Position numbers and translations under genes: made by a program
Shown: positions 32,127 to 40,755 of the stretch, piece by piece
How the letters are laid out: the number at the start of each line of letters is the position of its first letter
Position numbering within the stretch: the stretch's first letter is position 1
From: Streptomyces radicis
GTDB lineage: Bacteria > Actinomycetota > Actinomycetes > Streptomycetales > Streptomycetaceae
NCBI RefSeq assembly: GCF_003626575.1
Contig: NZ_RBDY01000026.1
Coordinates: 1 to 64,000 of the forward strand
Length of the DNA: 64,000 nt
Reading direction: 5' to 3'
The notes under the pieces: model-generated
What the model was told of the DNA's origin: nothing
What the model saw: the letters and a program-made list of their open reading frames with translations, nothing else
Database searches by the model: none

Positions 32127-32232
32127 GGGTGCGTCCTCACTCCGAGAGGGAAGTTGTCGTGTACGTAGCAATCTCACCAACTCTCCTGCATCGCGTGCGT
32201 CCCGTCCACACCCCCGTCACCACGGCGCCGCG

Positions 32233-33024
32233 TCAGCGGACTCCGCGCCGCGAGCCGGGCTCCGTGAGCGTCGCCAGCGCCTCGCGGGCCTGGTCCGCCG
32301 TGGGGCGGTGCGGGGGGTCGGCCGTGGTGGCGAGGTGGTGCGCGCGCCTGAGATGGGTCATGGCGGTCAGGTCGTCGAACCAGCCGCGCGCCCGGTGCGC
32401 GGCGGCCAGCTCCAGGTGCATGCGGGCGGCGGCCACGCGCGAGTCCTGGGACACGGCGGCCGCCAGGGCCAGGCCGAGGCAGACGATCCACTCGTCGTGG
32501 CGGCCCCGGGCCCGGTAGTAGCCGTGCAGGGTCTCGCCGAGTTGGTAGGCGCGGCCGTATTCGCCCTCCGCGAAGAGCGTCCGCATCAGGGGCGCGATGT
32601 TGGCGCGGTCGGGGTCCATGGCCGTGAGCGCCTGCTCCGCGCCGGGGAAGAGCTGGTCCCTGACGTCGGCGGTCGCGAAGATCCGGCCCCACCGCGGGCG
32701 TTCGACGGTGGCCAGGTCGACGGCGGCCATCCGGCGCAGATACCACCCGGCGACCCCGGACAGCCTTCCGCCGCGCGTCACCCTGCTCCGGCGGTCGGCG
32801 TCCCGGTGGACGGACGGCTCCATGTGGTAACGGTCGGCGCCCCCGGGGGTCAACAGGCCCGCCGCCACGAGGGTTTCGATGGCCCGCCGGGCGCGATCCG
32901 GGTCCCCCGCGCCGCCCATCCGTTCGACGAAGTCGCGGTGGAAGTCGGGGGTGGGATGGGTGCCGAGCCGTTCGATGAGCAGCGCCGCGTCCTGGCCCAG
33001 CCCCCGGAAGTCGATGTCCCCCAT
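32233..33024 (-). CDS. Helical-repeat protein resembling the C-terminal part of STAND regulators
   Basis: 263 residues from ATG 33024. A start nine bases earlier, GTG 33033, is possible. TAGGGT lies 7 bases upstream, so the message may be leaderless. The N-terminal 60 residues look like a winged helix (RARRAIETLVAAGLLTPGGADRYHM). The rest is helical with TPR-like spacing (AGWYLRRMAAVDLATVERPR, YQLGETLHGYYRARGRHDEW). No P-loop is present. It looks like the post-NB-ARC half of a STAND protein on its own and lies directly downstream of the sigma-like gene. Function is unknown. Confidence 0.65.
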   Translation of the reverse strand: MGDIDFRGLGQDAALLIERLGTHPTPDFHRDFVERMGGAGDPDRARRAIETLVAAGLLTPGGADRYHMEPSVHRDADRRSRVTRGGRLSGVAGWYLRRMAAVDLATVERPRWGRIFATADVRDQLFPGAEQALTAMDPDRANIAPLMRTLFAEGEYGRAYQLGETLHGYYRARGRHDEWIVCLGLALAAAVSQDSRVAAARMHLELAAAHRARGWFDDLTAMTHLRRAHHLATTADPPHRPTADQAREALATLTEPGSRRGVR

Positions 33025-33043
33025 GGCGGGCACCCTATGACCC

Positions 33044-33661
33044 TCAGCGCCCCACGCACACCGCCGTCACCGCCGCCGCGAAGGCCAGCAGCAGGGTCAC
33101 CGTGGTCAACGCCCAGGCATGGGCGCCGCGTTCGGCCGCGGCGCGGATCGCGAGCGGGGGGCGGGGGGTGACCGGCTGGGCCGAGGCCATCGCGCGCAGG
33201 CGGGGGGCCAGGTCGGGGGCGGCGAGGGTCGCCCTCGCGTGGGCGAGGCGGCTCTCCGCCGCCGCGGTCGTCGCCTCGGCCTCCGCGGCCGTCTCGGGGA
33301 GGTCGAGGCCCACCGCCTCGTGCAGCACGAGGCAGCGGCGCTGGCCGCGGGGGAGGGCGAGCAGGGTGGCGAGCAGGCGCCGGTCGTCGGGCGGGACCGT
33401 GTGGAGGTCGGCGGGGCGGCGGCGCGGGATCAGCAGGGGCCAGGGTGAGAGCGCCCGTTCGTGCGCCGCCGCCCGCACCCACCCGGCCGGGTCCCGGTCG
33501 ACGGCCACCTCGGGCCAGCGTTGCCAGGCCAGGTGGAACGCGTGGACGACGGCCCGTTCCGCCTGGCGCCGCCTGCCGCAGAGCAGGAATGCCTGCCGCA
33601 CCAGCGACACCGCGTGGACGGAGTAGAGGCGGTCGAAGGCGGCGGCGGGGCCACTGGTCAT
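33044..33661 (-). CDS. Sigma-70-like protein with C-terminal membrane helix
   Basis: 205 residues from ATG 33661. The first 70 residues follow the sigma region 2 pattern of ECF factors in weak form (FDRLYSVHAVSLVRQAFLLC, HAFHLAWQRWPEVAVDRDPA), and residues 100-140 look like region 4 (LLALPRGQRRCLVLHEAVGL). The end is a single hydrophobic helix (ALTTVTLLLAFAAAVTAVCV). Key core-binding and -10 contact residues are poorly conserved, so it may be a diverged sigma factor or an anti-sigma-like relative. An AT-rich bidirectional promoter region (33680-33750) separates it from the DUF6350 gene. Confidence 0.65.
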   Translation of the reverse strand: MTSGPAAAFDRLYSVHAVSLVRQAFLLCGRRRQAERAVVHAFHLAWQRWPEVAVDRDPAGWVRAAAHERALSPWPLLIPRRRPADLHTVPPDDRRLLATLLALPRGQRRCLVLHEAVGLDLPETAAEAEATTAAAESRLAHARATLAAPDLAPRLRAMASAQPVTPRPPLAIRAAAERGAHAWALTTVTLLLAFAAAVTAVCVGR

Positions 33662-33679
33662 CGCCCCACCCGGGGGCGT

Positions 33680-33785
33680 GGGAGCACCGAGAAGTGTGTA
33701 AAAAAGTACATAGGCATATATTGGGCGACACGTCAGCGAAAACCCGTTACCTCCGCCTGCCCGGCGTTGTTGGCAGCATGGCCGG
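33680..33785. promoter_or_regulatory. AT-rich bidirectional promoter region
   Basis: The stretch around 33695-33725 (AAGTGTGTAAAAAAGTACAT, then AGGCATATATTGGGC) is the most AT-rich spot in the neighbourhood and serves the divergent sigma-like and DUF6350 genes. Exact -35/-10 boxes cannot be fixed by eye. Confidence 0.4.
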
Positions 33786-35147
33786 GTGCGACACGTGCGA
33801 CAGGTGCGACATCTTCTCGAGGGGCTCCTGGCCGCCGGGCTCGGGCTCGGCGGCCTCGCCGCGCTGGTCCTGCTGCTGTGGACCCTCTCGCCCCACCCCC
33901 ACGGCGGCGCGGACGGCGCCCTCCGCATCGCGGCCGATCTGTGGCTCCTCGCCCATGGCACCGAACTGACGCGCGGCCAGGCCCCGGTGGGCGTCACGCC
34001 GTTGCTGCTCTCCGCCCTGCCCGCCTGGCTCCTCTTCCGCGCCGTGCGCGCCGCCGACTGGCGGCCCGAGCCGGACGAGGGGACGCGCGCCGCGCTGTGG
34101 ACGACCTGCGGCTATCTCATTGCCGCGACCGCCGCCGTCCTCTACACGCTGCCCGCCGACATCAGCGCCAAGCCGCTCAGCGCCGCCGTGCATGTGCCGC
34201 TCTTCGCGCTGATCGCCACGTTCGCCGGGGCCTGGTCGGTCACCGGGCCGCCCGAGTGGCTGCGCGAGCTGCTGCCGTCCGCGCTCGACGGCCGCCGCCT
34301 GCGCGCCGCGGCGCGCGTCGCGTTCGCCGCGCTCGTCGCCTACTGCGCGGGCGGCGCCCTGCTCGCCCTCGGCGGGCTCGTGCTCGACGCGCCCGCCGCG
34401 CAGAACGGGTTCGGCCAGCTCAGCGCCGACTGGCCCGGCAGGCTCGCCGTGCTGCTGCTCACCGTGGCGCTGCTGCCCAACGCCGCGCTGTGGGGCGCCT
34501 CCTACGGCCTCGGCCCCGGATTCACCCCGGGCGGGGGCGCGACGGTCGCGCCGCTGGCGTTCACCGGGGAGCCGCTCGACCTGCCGCCGTTCCCGCTGCT
34601 CGCCGCGCTGCCCTCGGGCACCCCCGACAACGCCGCGCTGTGGGTCGCCGTCGCCGCCGTGCCCGCCGCGGGCGTCGCCGCCACCGCGTGGTACGCGACC
34701 GCCGCCGCCGTCCCGGTGCCGGGCGAGCGCCGCACCGCGTCCGGGTGGGCGGGCACCGCGCTGACCGCCGCGCTCGCCGCGGGCGGTACGGGCGTCGCGC
34801 TCGGCGTCCTCGGCGCCTACGCCGGGGGGCCGCTCGGCACCGAGGAGCTGGCGGCGTTCGGGCCCGACGGGTGGCTGGTCGCGGGGGCCGCGTTCGCCTG
34901 GAGCGCCCTCATCGGGGTGCCGCTCGCGCTGGCCCTGCGCGCGTGGCGGCTGCGCCGCCCCCGCTGGCTCCGCGCCCTCGCCGCGCGCGCCGTGCCGCGG
35001 CGCAGGGAGCGGAGCCGGACGCGCAGGCGCCGCCGGACGGGGAAGGGCGACGCGTGGCACACCACCGTCGCCCGCCGCACCCGTTGGGCGGCGCTCAAGA
35101 AGTCGTCGGGGGCGCTGGTCGAGACGGAGGGCGAGCCCCGCCCCTGA
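33786..35147 (+). CDS. DUF6350 multi-pass membrane protein
   Basis: 453 residues with about nine or ten hydrophobic helices (LEGLLAAGLGLGGLAALVLL, LFALIATFAGAWSVTG, VAFAALVAYCAGGALLALGG and others). It belongs to the streptomycete family annotated as DUF6350, conserved just upstream of purN. Function is unknown. The start is ambiguous: GTGCGACA occurs three times in tandem at 33786, 33795 and 33804, giving three in-frame GTG starts (VRHVRQVRH). The C-terminal 60 residues are strongly basic (RRRERSRTRRRRRTGKGD) and cytoplasmic. Confidence 0.85.
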   Translation: MRHVRQVRHLLEGLLAAGLGLGGLAALVLLLWTLSPHPHGGADGALRIAADLWLLAHGTELTRGQAPVGVTPLLLSALPAWLLFRAVRAADWRPEPDEGTRAALWTTCGYLIAATAAVLYTLPADISAKPLSAAVHVPLFALIATFAGAWSVTGPPEWLRELLPSALDGRRLRAAARVAFAALVAYCAGGALLALGGLVLDAPAAQNGFGQLSADWPGRLAVLLLTVALLPNAALWGASYGLGPGFTPGGGATVAPLAFTGEPLDLPPFPLLAALPSGTPDNAALWVAVAAVPAAGVAATAWYATAAAVPVPGERRTASGWAGTALTAALAAGGTGVALGVLGAYAGGPLGTEELAAFGPDGWLVAGAAFAWSALIGVPLALALRAWRLRRPRWLRALAARAVPRRRERSRTRRRRRTGKGDAWHTTVARRTRWAALKKSSGALVETEGEPRP

Positions 35148-35199
35148 GCGGGGGCCGCCCCCGGGGGGGGGCAGGGCGCGCGATCCGCCGGACGGGTCG

Positions 35200-36012
35200 C
35201 TAGTCCTGCTCGCCCAGGATGGGCCGCAGCTGGCTGGGCAGCAGCTCCTCGCACGCCTCACGGGACGGCGTGGTCAGCGCGTCGTCCACGCAGTCGAAGT
35301 AGTCCTTGTAGACCAGCTGCACGGTGTACGTCGCGGCCACGATGAACAGCGCCGCGGACGCCAGCACGATCCCCGAGACCGCCGCCGCGAACTGCGGCCG
35401 CGCGCCCCGGCCTCCGGGGCCTCCTGGCGCGGCACCCGGGGGGCGCGTGGGCGGCGGAGGGGGCGCCTCCTGCTTGCCCTGCAACGCCTCGAGCCGCCGG
35501 TTGCGCGGCTCGCTCGGCTCGCGCGGGCCACCGCGCAGCGCGCTGATGCCCCAGTAGAGGGCCAACGCCCCGAGCAGCAGCGCCAGCCACTCCCAGCCGA
35601 GCAGCCCGCCGAACACGCCCCACATGCCCGCGAGCACGGCGTACCGCGCGTGCCGCTGGCCAGGGTCGGAGGGGTCCCAGCGCGACGTGCCGCCCGGGCC
35701 GCCCGCGGGGCCGCCGCGCTCCTGCTCGCCCGGTGGCTCGCCGAACCCGCCGCCGCCCCGCTTGGGCTGACGCCTGCTCCACTGGCTGCCCCAGCGCTGC
35801 CGCTGGTCGTCGCCGCCGTCCTGGCCGCCGCCCTCGCCCCGCCCCTTCCCGCCGTCGGCGTCCTCGCCCTCGCCGTCCCGCCGCTGGTCGGATCCGCCGC
35901 TGTGACGCGGCTGCCACGGCCGGTCGGGCTGTCCCTCGGGGGGCGGGGCGAAGGGGTTGTCCTCCTCGCCTGGCCGGTCCTGCCGGTCGGAGGAGCGGCG
36001 TCGGTCCGTCAT
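35200..36012 (-). CDS. Pro/Gly-rich membrane protein
   Basis: 270 residues from ATG 36012. Residues 1-115 are charged low-complexity sequence (EGEDADGGKGRGEGGGQDGG). Two hydrophobic helices follow (VLAGMWGVFGGLLGWEWLAL, then LLLGALALYWGISALRG), then a Pro-rich linker and a third (SGIVLASAALFIVAATY). The C-terminal domain with two Cys (DYFDCVDDALTTPSREACEE) is outside. This family is conserved beside purN in streptomycetes; role unknown. The start lies in a 14-base tandem duplication of ATGACGGACCGACG, so a 5-codon ORF overlaps the true start (ATGA). Confidence 0.8.
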   Translation of the reverse strand: MTDRRRSSDRQDRPGEEDNPFAPPPEGQPDRPWQPRHSGGSDQRRDGEGEDADGGKGRGEGGGQDGGDDQRQRWGSQWSRRQPKRGGGGFGEPPGEQERGGPAGGPGGTSRWDPSDPGQRHARYAVLAGMWGVFGGLLGWEWLALLLGALALYWGISALRGGPREPSEPRNRRLEALQGKQEAPPPPPTRPPGAAPGGPGGRGARPQFAAAVSGIVLASAALFIVAATYTVQLVYKDYFDCVDDALTTPSREACEELLPSQLRPILGEQD

Positions 36013-36178
36013 CGTCGGTCCGTCATCGTGGTCGTCGAATCTCCTTCGTGGGCACGGCGCATCGGCGCCGTCTCCTCGACCGTACCTGGCCGCGGCCGTC
36101 CCGGGGCACGGGGGGAGCGAGGCGTGCCGGTATCGTTGCGGCGCAAGCTGCCACCGGCGGCGGGGGGCGACCCCGGGG

Positions 36179-36228
36179 ACCGGTGCACAGGACGACCGGT
36201 ACAGGACGACCGGTACACAGGACAGAGA
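36179..36228 (+). repeat. Three tandem copies of ACCGGTACA-GGACG-like unit before purN
   Basis: Units of 14-16 bases beginning ACCGGT and ending GGACG or GGACA occur three times just upstream of purN. They may be a slippage product or a binding-site array in the purN leader. No ribosome-like AGGAG is present except GAGAAGAG at about 36225-36232. Confidence 0.6.
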
Positions 36229-36241
36229 AGAGACACCCACC

Positions 36242-36877
36242 GTGGCCGCAGCTCCCGAGCAGCCGTCTCCGGCGCGCGTCGTCGTCCTGGTCTCCGGATC
36301 CGGCACGAATCTCCAGGCGTTGCTCGACGCCTCCGCCGAGCGCGGCCCCGCGTACGGCGCCGAGGTCGTCGCGGTGGGCGCCGACAGAACCGGGATCGAG
36401 GGGCTGCGCCGGGCCGAACGCGCCGGGCTCCCGACGTTCGTCCACCGGGTCGCCGACTACGACTCGCGCCCCGACTGGGACCTGGCGCTCACCGAGTCGG
36501 TCGCCGCGCACCAGCCCGACCTGGTGGTCTCCGCGGGGTTCATGAAGATCGTGGGCGCCGACTTCCTCGCGCGCTTCGGCGGCAGGCTCATCAACACACA
36601 CCCCGCGCTGCTGCCCAGCTTCCCCGGGGCGCACGGGGTGCGCGAGGCGCTCGCGCACGGCGTGAAGGTGACCGGGTGCACCGTCCACTTCGTGGACGAG
36701 GACGTCGACGCGGGGCCGATCATCGCCCAGGCGCCCGTGGTGGTCCACGAGGGTGACGACGAGGCCACCCTGCACGAACGCATCAAGGACGCGGAACGGG
36801 CGCTGCTCGTGGACGTCGTGGGGCGGCTCGCCCGCGACGGGTACCGCATCGAGGGACGGAAGGTGTTGATCCCGTGA
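36242..36877 (+). CDS. purN: Phosphoribosylglycinamide formyltransferase
   Basis: 211 residues from GTG 36242. It formylates GAR with 10-formyl-THF, the third step of purine synthesis. VVVLVSGSGTNLQALLD at the N-terminus binds the phosphate. LINTHPALLPSFPGAHG near 115-131 holds the catalytic Asn and His, and VDEDVDAGPIIAQAPV the conserved Asp. It overlaps purH by four bases (GTGA). The 10-formyl-THF supplier folD lies 3 kb downstream. Confidence 0.97.
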   Translation: MAAAPEQPSPARVVVLVSGSGTNLQALLDASAERGPAYGAEVVAVGADRTGIEGLRRAERAGLPTFVHRVADYDSRPDWDLALTESVAAHQPDLVVSAGFMKIVGADFLARFGGRLINTHPALLPSFPGAHGVREALAHGVKVTGCTVHFVDEDVDAGPIIAQAPVVVHEGDDEATLHERIKDAERALLVDVVGRLARDGYRIEGRKVLIP

Positions 36878-38451
36878 CCGGCGAAGAGACGACGAGGCGG
36901 CCCATCCGGCGCGCGCTGATCAGCGTGTACGACAAGACGGGCCTCGCGGATCTCGCGCGCGGGCTGCACGAGGCCGGGGTGCGCATCGTGTCCACCGGCT
37001 CGACGGCCGCGCGCATCGCGGACGCGGGCGTGCCCGTGACCCCGGTCGAGGAGGTCACCGGCTTCCCCGAGTGCCTCGACGGCCGGGTCAAGACGCTGCA
37101 CCCGCGCGTGCACGCGGGCCTGCTCGCCGATCTGCGCCGCCCCGAACACGCCGCGCAGCTCGACGAGTTCGGCATCGAGCCGTTCGACCTGCTGGTGGGG
37201 AACCTCTACCCCTTCCGGCTCACCGTCGCCTCGGGCGCCTCCGTCGACGAGTGCGTGGAGCAGATCGACATCGGCGGCCCCGCCATGGTGCGTTCGGCCG
37301 CGAAGAACCACCCGTCGGTCGCCGTGGTGACCGACCCGGCGGGCTACGACGACGTGCTCGCGGCCGTGGCCGCAGGCGGGTTCACGCTCGCCGAGCGGCG
37401 GCGGCTGGCGGCGCGGGCGTTCGCGCACACCGCGGAGTACGACGCCGCGGTGGCGGCCTGGTTCGCCGAGCTCGACGCCCCTGGGACGGCCGACGGCGAG
37501 CACGCGTTCGCCGAGCGGACCACCGTGACATTCGCCCTCGAGCGCGTGCTGCGCTACGGCGAGAACCCGCACCAGGCGGCGGCGCTCTACGGCGACGGCA
37601 CGGGCGCGGGGCTCGCGGCGGCCGAGCAGCTGCACGGCAAGGAGATGTCCTACAACAACTACGTGGACACCGAGGCCGCCCGCCGCGCCGCGTACGACCA
37701 CGAGGCGCCCTGTGTGGCGATCATCAAGCACACCAACCCCTGTGGCATCGCCATCGGTTCGGATGTGGCCGAGGCGCACCGCAAGGCGCACGCGTGCGAC
37801 CCGCTGTCCGCCTACGGCGGCGTGATCGCCGTCAACAGGCCCGTGTCGGTGGCGATGGCCGAGCAGGTCGCGGACATCTTCACCGAGGTCATCGTGGCCC
37901 CGGGCTACGAGGAGGGCGCGGTCGACGCCCTGGCGCGCAAGAAGAACATCCGCGTGCTGCGCTGCCCCGAACCCCCGCTTGCCACCACCGAGTACCGGCC
38001 GGTGGACGGCGGCGCGCTCGTGCAGGTCACCGACCGCTTCCAGGCCCCTGGCGACGACCCGGCCACCTGGCGGCTGGCCGCGGGGCCCGCGCTGTCCGAA
38101 CCCGAGCTGGCCGAGCTGGCGTTCGCGTGGCGCGCGGCCAGGGCCGTGAAGTCCAACGCCATCCTACTGGCCGCCGAAGGCGCCACCGTGGGCGTCGGCA
38201 TGGGCCAGGTCAACCGGGTCGACTCCGCGCGCCTCGCGGTGCGGCGCGCGGGGGCCGAGCGGGCCGCGGGCTCGTACGCGGCGTCGGACGCGTTCTTCCC
38301 GTTCCCCGACGGGCTCCAGGTGCTGGCCGACGCGGGCGTCAAGGCCGTGGCGCAGCCCGGGGGTTCGGTCAGGGACGAGGCGGTGGTCCAGGCCGCCGAG
38401 GCGGCCGGGATCACCATGTACCTCACGGGGACGCGGCACTTCTTCCACTGA
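36874..38451 (+). CDS. purH: Bifunctional AICAR formyltransferase / IMP cyclohydrolase
   Basis: 525 residues from GTG 36874. The IMP cyclohydrolase domain (ALISVYDKTGLADLARGL, STGSTAARI, CLDGRVKTLHPRVHAG) covers about 1-195. The AICAR transformylase domain follows, with KEMSYNNYVDTEAARRA and the IIKHTNPCG motif near 284-292 carrying the catalytic Lys and His. It performs the last two steps to IMP. Length is normal and both active sites are complete. Confidence 0.98.
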   Translation: MTGEETTRRPIRRALISVYDKTGLADLARGLHEAGVRIVSTGSTAARIADAGVPVTPVEEVTGFPECLDGRVKTLHPRVHAGLLADLRRPEHAAQLDEFGIEPFDLLVGNLYPFRLTVASGASVDECVEQIDIGGPAMVRSAAKNHPSVAVVTDPAGYDDVLAAVAAGGFTLAERRRLAARAFAHTAEYDAAVAAWFAELDAPGTADGEHAFAERTTVTFALERVLRYGENPHQAAALYGDGTGAGLAAAEQLHGKEMSYNNYVDTEAARRAAYDHEAPCVAIIKHTNPCGIAIGSDVAEAHRKAHACDPLSAYGGVIAVNRPVSVAMAEQVADIFTEVIVAPGYEEGAVDALARKKNIRVLRCPEPPLATTEYRPVDGGALVQVTDRFQAPGDDPATWRLAAGPALSEPELAELAFAWRAARAVKSNAILLAAEGATVGVGMGQVNRVDSARLAVRRAGAERAAGSYAASDAFFPFPDGLQVLADAGVKAVAQPGGSVRDEAVVQAAEAAGITMYLTGTRHFFH

Positions 38452-38503
38452 TTCCACTTCCACTGATTCCACCGAGCCGCGTCCGCAGAGCCCAGGAGCG
38501 GGC

Positions 38504-38755
38504 TCAGGGGTGGTCGCGGTGGAGCAGCCCGACCACGACGTCGTGCACGACCTCGTGGTCGCGCGGGTCGTACAGCCGGTGGGGGCCGCCGTCGAGGGTG
38601 TACCACTCGGCGGCGCCCGCGTAGCGGACGCGCATCGTCAGCTCGCCGTCCGCCTCGGCGCCCGTGCACAGCTCGAGTTCGCCGGTGATGACGCCGACTT
38701 CCTTGGTCATGACGCCGCCCTTGGGGGCCGTGAAGGTCGAGTACCTGTCGTTCAT
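38504..38755 (-). CDS. Small conserved hypothetical protein (83 aa)
   Basis: 83 residues from ATG 38755 (MNDRYSTFTAPKGGVMTKEV); an ATG nine bases earlier is possible. The beta-rich core VGVITGELELCTGAEADGEL and AAEWYTLDGGPHRLYD ends DHEVVHDVVVGLLHRDHP. Similar short proteins are widespread in Streptomyces, often without a neighbour in common (recalled). No domain of known function. It is convergent with purH. Confidence 0.65.
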   Translation of the reverse strand: MNDRYSTFTAPKGGVMTKEVGVITGELELCTGAEADGELTMRVRYAGAAEWYTLDGGPHRLYDPRDHEVVHDVVVGLLHRDHP

Positions 38756-38863
38756 GACCGCCATCTTCCCGGCATGGCCGGGTATCGGCGTGTATTGAAC
38801 GCCGCCGGTCGCGCGCCTGGCCGTGGTGGCCGGGCGCGCGACCGAGGCCTGCGGGCGGAACTC

Positions 38864-39583
38864 TCAGGCGACGAGCGGCACCTGGGTGCCCTCGGGGGGC
38901 GACTGGTACTGCTGGTTCACCTTGTTGATCTCGGACTGGTAGTAAATGATGTACGCGCCGAAGACGATCGACAGCACGCAGCCGAGCCCTGGGCTGCACG
39001 TCTCGGGCAGGCCCGCGGCGCGCTGCGCCTGCTGGATGCGCTTGCCCGTGTTGTACGCGCTGACGAACGGCGGGATGATCAGGTAGCCACCGGGGATGAA
39101 CGCCAGCACGCTGAGCGCGGGGTTGACCTCGATGCGCTGGTCGAAGCGGTTGAGCTCGCTCTGGATCTTGGCCCACCACACCAGGCCGTAGATGCCACAC
39201 GTGACCAGCGTGAGCAGCCACGTCACGCCAGGGCCTCGGGTCGGCATCGCCTGGCCGAAGCCGACGGGCTGCACGCCGCCACCGGGCGGGATGGGCGCGT
39301 TCTGCCCGTACGGCACGGGCGGGCCGCCGGGACCAGGCTGGCCACCCGAAGGCCCTGGGTAGGGCCCCGGCTGTGCGCCGGGCGTCCCTGGCTGGCCACC
39401 GGGCGGTCCCGGCGGCGGCCCTGGGTAGGGCCCCGGCTGCGCGGCGTCCTGCGGACCCGGGTAGGGACCCGGCTGTCCCGAGGACGCTCCCGGGTAGGGG
39501 CCCGGCTGGCCGCCCTGGGGCGGGTAAGGCCCCGGCTGCCCACCCTGCGGCGGCTGGCCGGGCGGGGACTGGTAGTTGCTCAC
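38864..39583 (-). CDS. Pro/Gly/Gln-rich DUF4234-type membrane protein
   Basis: 239 residues from GTG 39583, preceded by GAGGAG. The first 115 residues are imperfect repeats of PGPYPG and GGQPG. The DUF4234-like region follows, with WLLTLVTCGIYGLVWWAKIQ, a charged loop ELNRFDQRIEVNPALSV, a second and third helix and VLSIVFGAYIIYYQSEINKV. Such proteins are envelope-associated and of unknown role. The repeats are coding, not a CRISPR-like array. Confidence 0.82.
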   Translation of the reverse strand: MSNYQSPPGQPPQGGQPGPYPPQGGQPGPYPGASSGQPGPYPGPQDAAQPGPYPGPPPGPPGGQPGTPGAQPGPYPGPSGGQPGPGGPPVPYGQNAPIPPGGGVQPVGFGQAMPTRGPGVTWLLTLVTCGIYGLVWWAKIQSELNRFDQRIEVNPALSVLAFIPGGYLIIPPFVSAYNTGKRIQQAQRAAGLPETCSPGLGCVLSIVFGAYIIYYQSEINKVNQQYQSPPEGTQVPLVA

Positions 39584-39856
39584 GTTCGTGGGCTCCTCAT
39601 GCGTGCTTGAACGGTTGGGCCGGGAAACGGCCGCGCGTCCCGCTCGGCGCGAACGCGCGCGCAGCAGCGCGGGCACCCTGCGGGGCGCCTTCAAGCCGCG
39701 CCCCCCACCTCATCCGGCCCGGCCCGTCATTTGATCGTCCCGGCGCCGCCACTGTCCACCTGGGGAACGGGACTGTGGCAAACCTGCAACATGGTGAACG
39801 GCATGGCGCCCCCACCGGATTGGTCCCCGGGCCCGTCCATCCGCGAGGATGGGGGC

Positions 39857-40714
39857 ATGAGCGCGCAGATTCTCGACGGCAAGGCCGCCGCCGCGGCCAT
39901 CAAGCAGAACCTCACCTCCCGGGTCGCCGGGCTCGCCTTCCACGGCATCGTGCCGGGCCTCGGCACGCTGCTCGTCGGGGACGACGTGGGCAGCCAGAAG
40001 TATGTCGCGGGCAAGCACAGGGACTGCGCCGCCGTCGGGATCGCCTCCATCCAGCGCGCGTTGCCCGCCACCGCCACCCAGCGGGAGATCGAGGCGGTCG
40101 TCGCCGAGCTGAACGCCGACCCGTCCTGCACCGGGTACCTCGTCCAACTCCCGCTGCCCCGCGGCATCGACGCCAACCGAGTGCTTGAGCTGATCGACCC
40201 GGCCAAGGACGCCGACGGGCTCCACCCCACCAACCTCGGCCGCCTCGTCCTGGGCGAGGAGGCGCCCCTGCCCTGCACGCCCAACGGCATCATCCGCCTG
40301 CTGCGCCGCCACGGCGTCGAGATCGACGGCGCCCATGTCGTCGTCATCGGCCGCGGCATCACCGTGGGCCGCTCGCTGCCGCTGCTGCTCACCCGCCGCG
40401 GCGAGAACGCCACGGTCACCCAGGTCCACACCGGCACCCGCGAGATGGCCGCGCACCTGCGGCAGGCCGACATCGTCGTCGCGGCGGCGGGCGTTCCGCA
40501 CCTGGTCAAGCCCGAGGACGTCAAGCCGGGCGCGGCCGTCCTCGACGTCGGCGTCAGCCGCGACGAGACCGGCAGGATCGTCGGCGACGTGCACCCTGGC
40601 GTCGCCGAGGTCGCGGGCTGGATCTCGCCGAACCCCGGCGGCGTCGGACCGATGACGCGCGCGATGCTCCTGGAGAACGTGGTCACCTCCGCCGAGCGCG
40701 CGGCGCGCGCCTGA
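39857..40714 (+). CDS. folD: Methylenetetrahydrofolate dehydrogenase / cyclohydrolase
   Basis: 285 residues from ATG 39857. GAGGAT lies 7 bases upstream and could be a -10 box for a leaderless message. The catalytic pair Tyr49 and Lys53 lies in SQKYVAGKHRDC. GYLVQLPLPRGIDANRV and the NADP-binding VVVIGRGITVGRSLPLLL are present. It interconverts methylene-, methenyl- and 10-formyl-THF, supplying PurN and PurH encoded just upstream. A DUF3017 membrane protein gene follows 41 bases later. Confidence 0.97.
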   Translation: MSAQILDGKAAAAAIKQNLTSRVAGLAFHGIVPGLGTLLVGDDVGSQKYVAGKHRDCAAVGIASIQRALPATATQREIEAVVAELNADPSCTGYLVQLPLPRGIDANRVLELIDPAKDADGLHPTNLGRLVLGEEAPLPCTPNGIIRLLRRHGVEIDGAHVVVIGRGITVGRSLPLLLTRRGENATVTQVHTGTREMAAHLRQADIVVAAAGVPHLVKPEDVKPGAAVLDVGVSRDETGRIVGDVHPGVAEVAGWISPNPGGVGPMTRAMLLENVVTSAERAARA

Positions 40715-40755
40715 GGCGCGGGGCGGCGGAGGAGAGCGGAGAGGGAGGCGCGTTC

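Noticed and set aside
39223..39560. Regular repeats that might suggest a CRISPR-like or satellite array
   Set aside because: The repeats are in frame and encode PGPYPG/GGQPG units of the DUF4234-type protein; spacing and sequence are coding.
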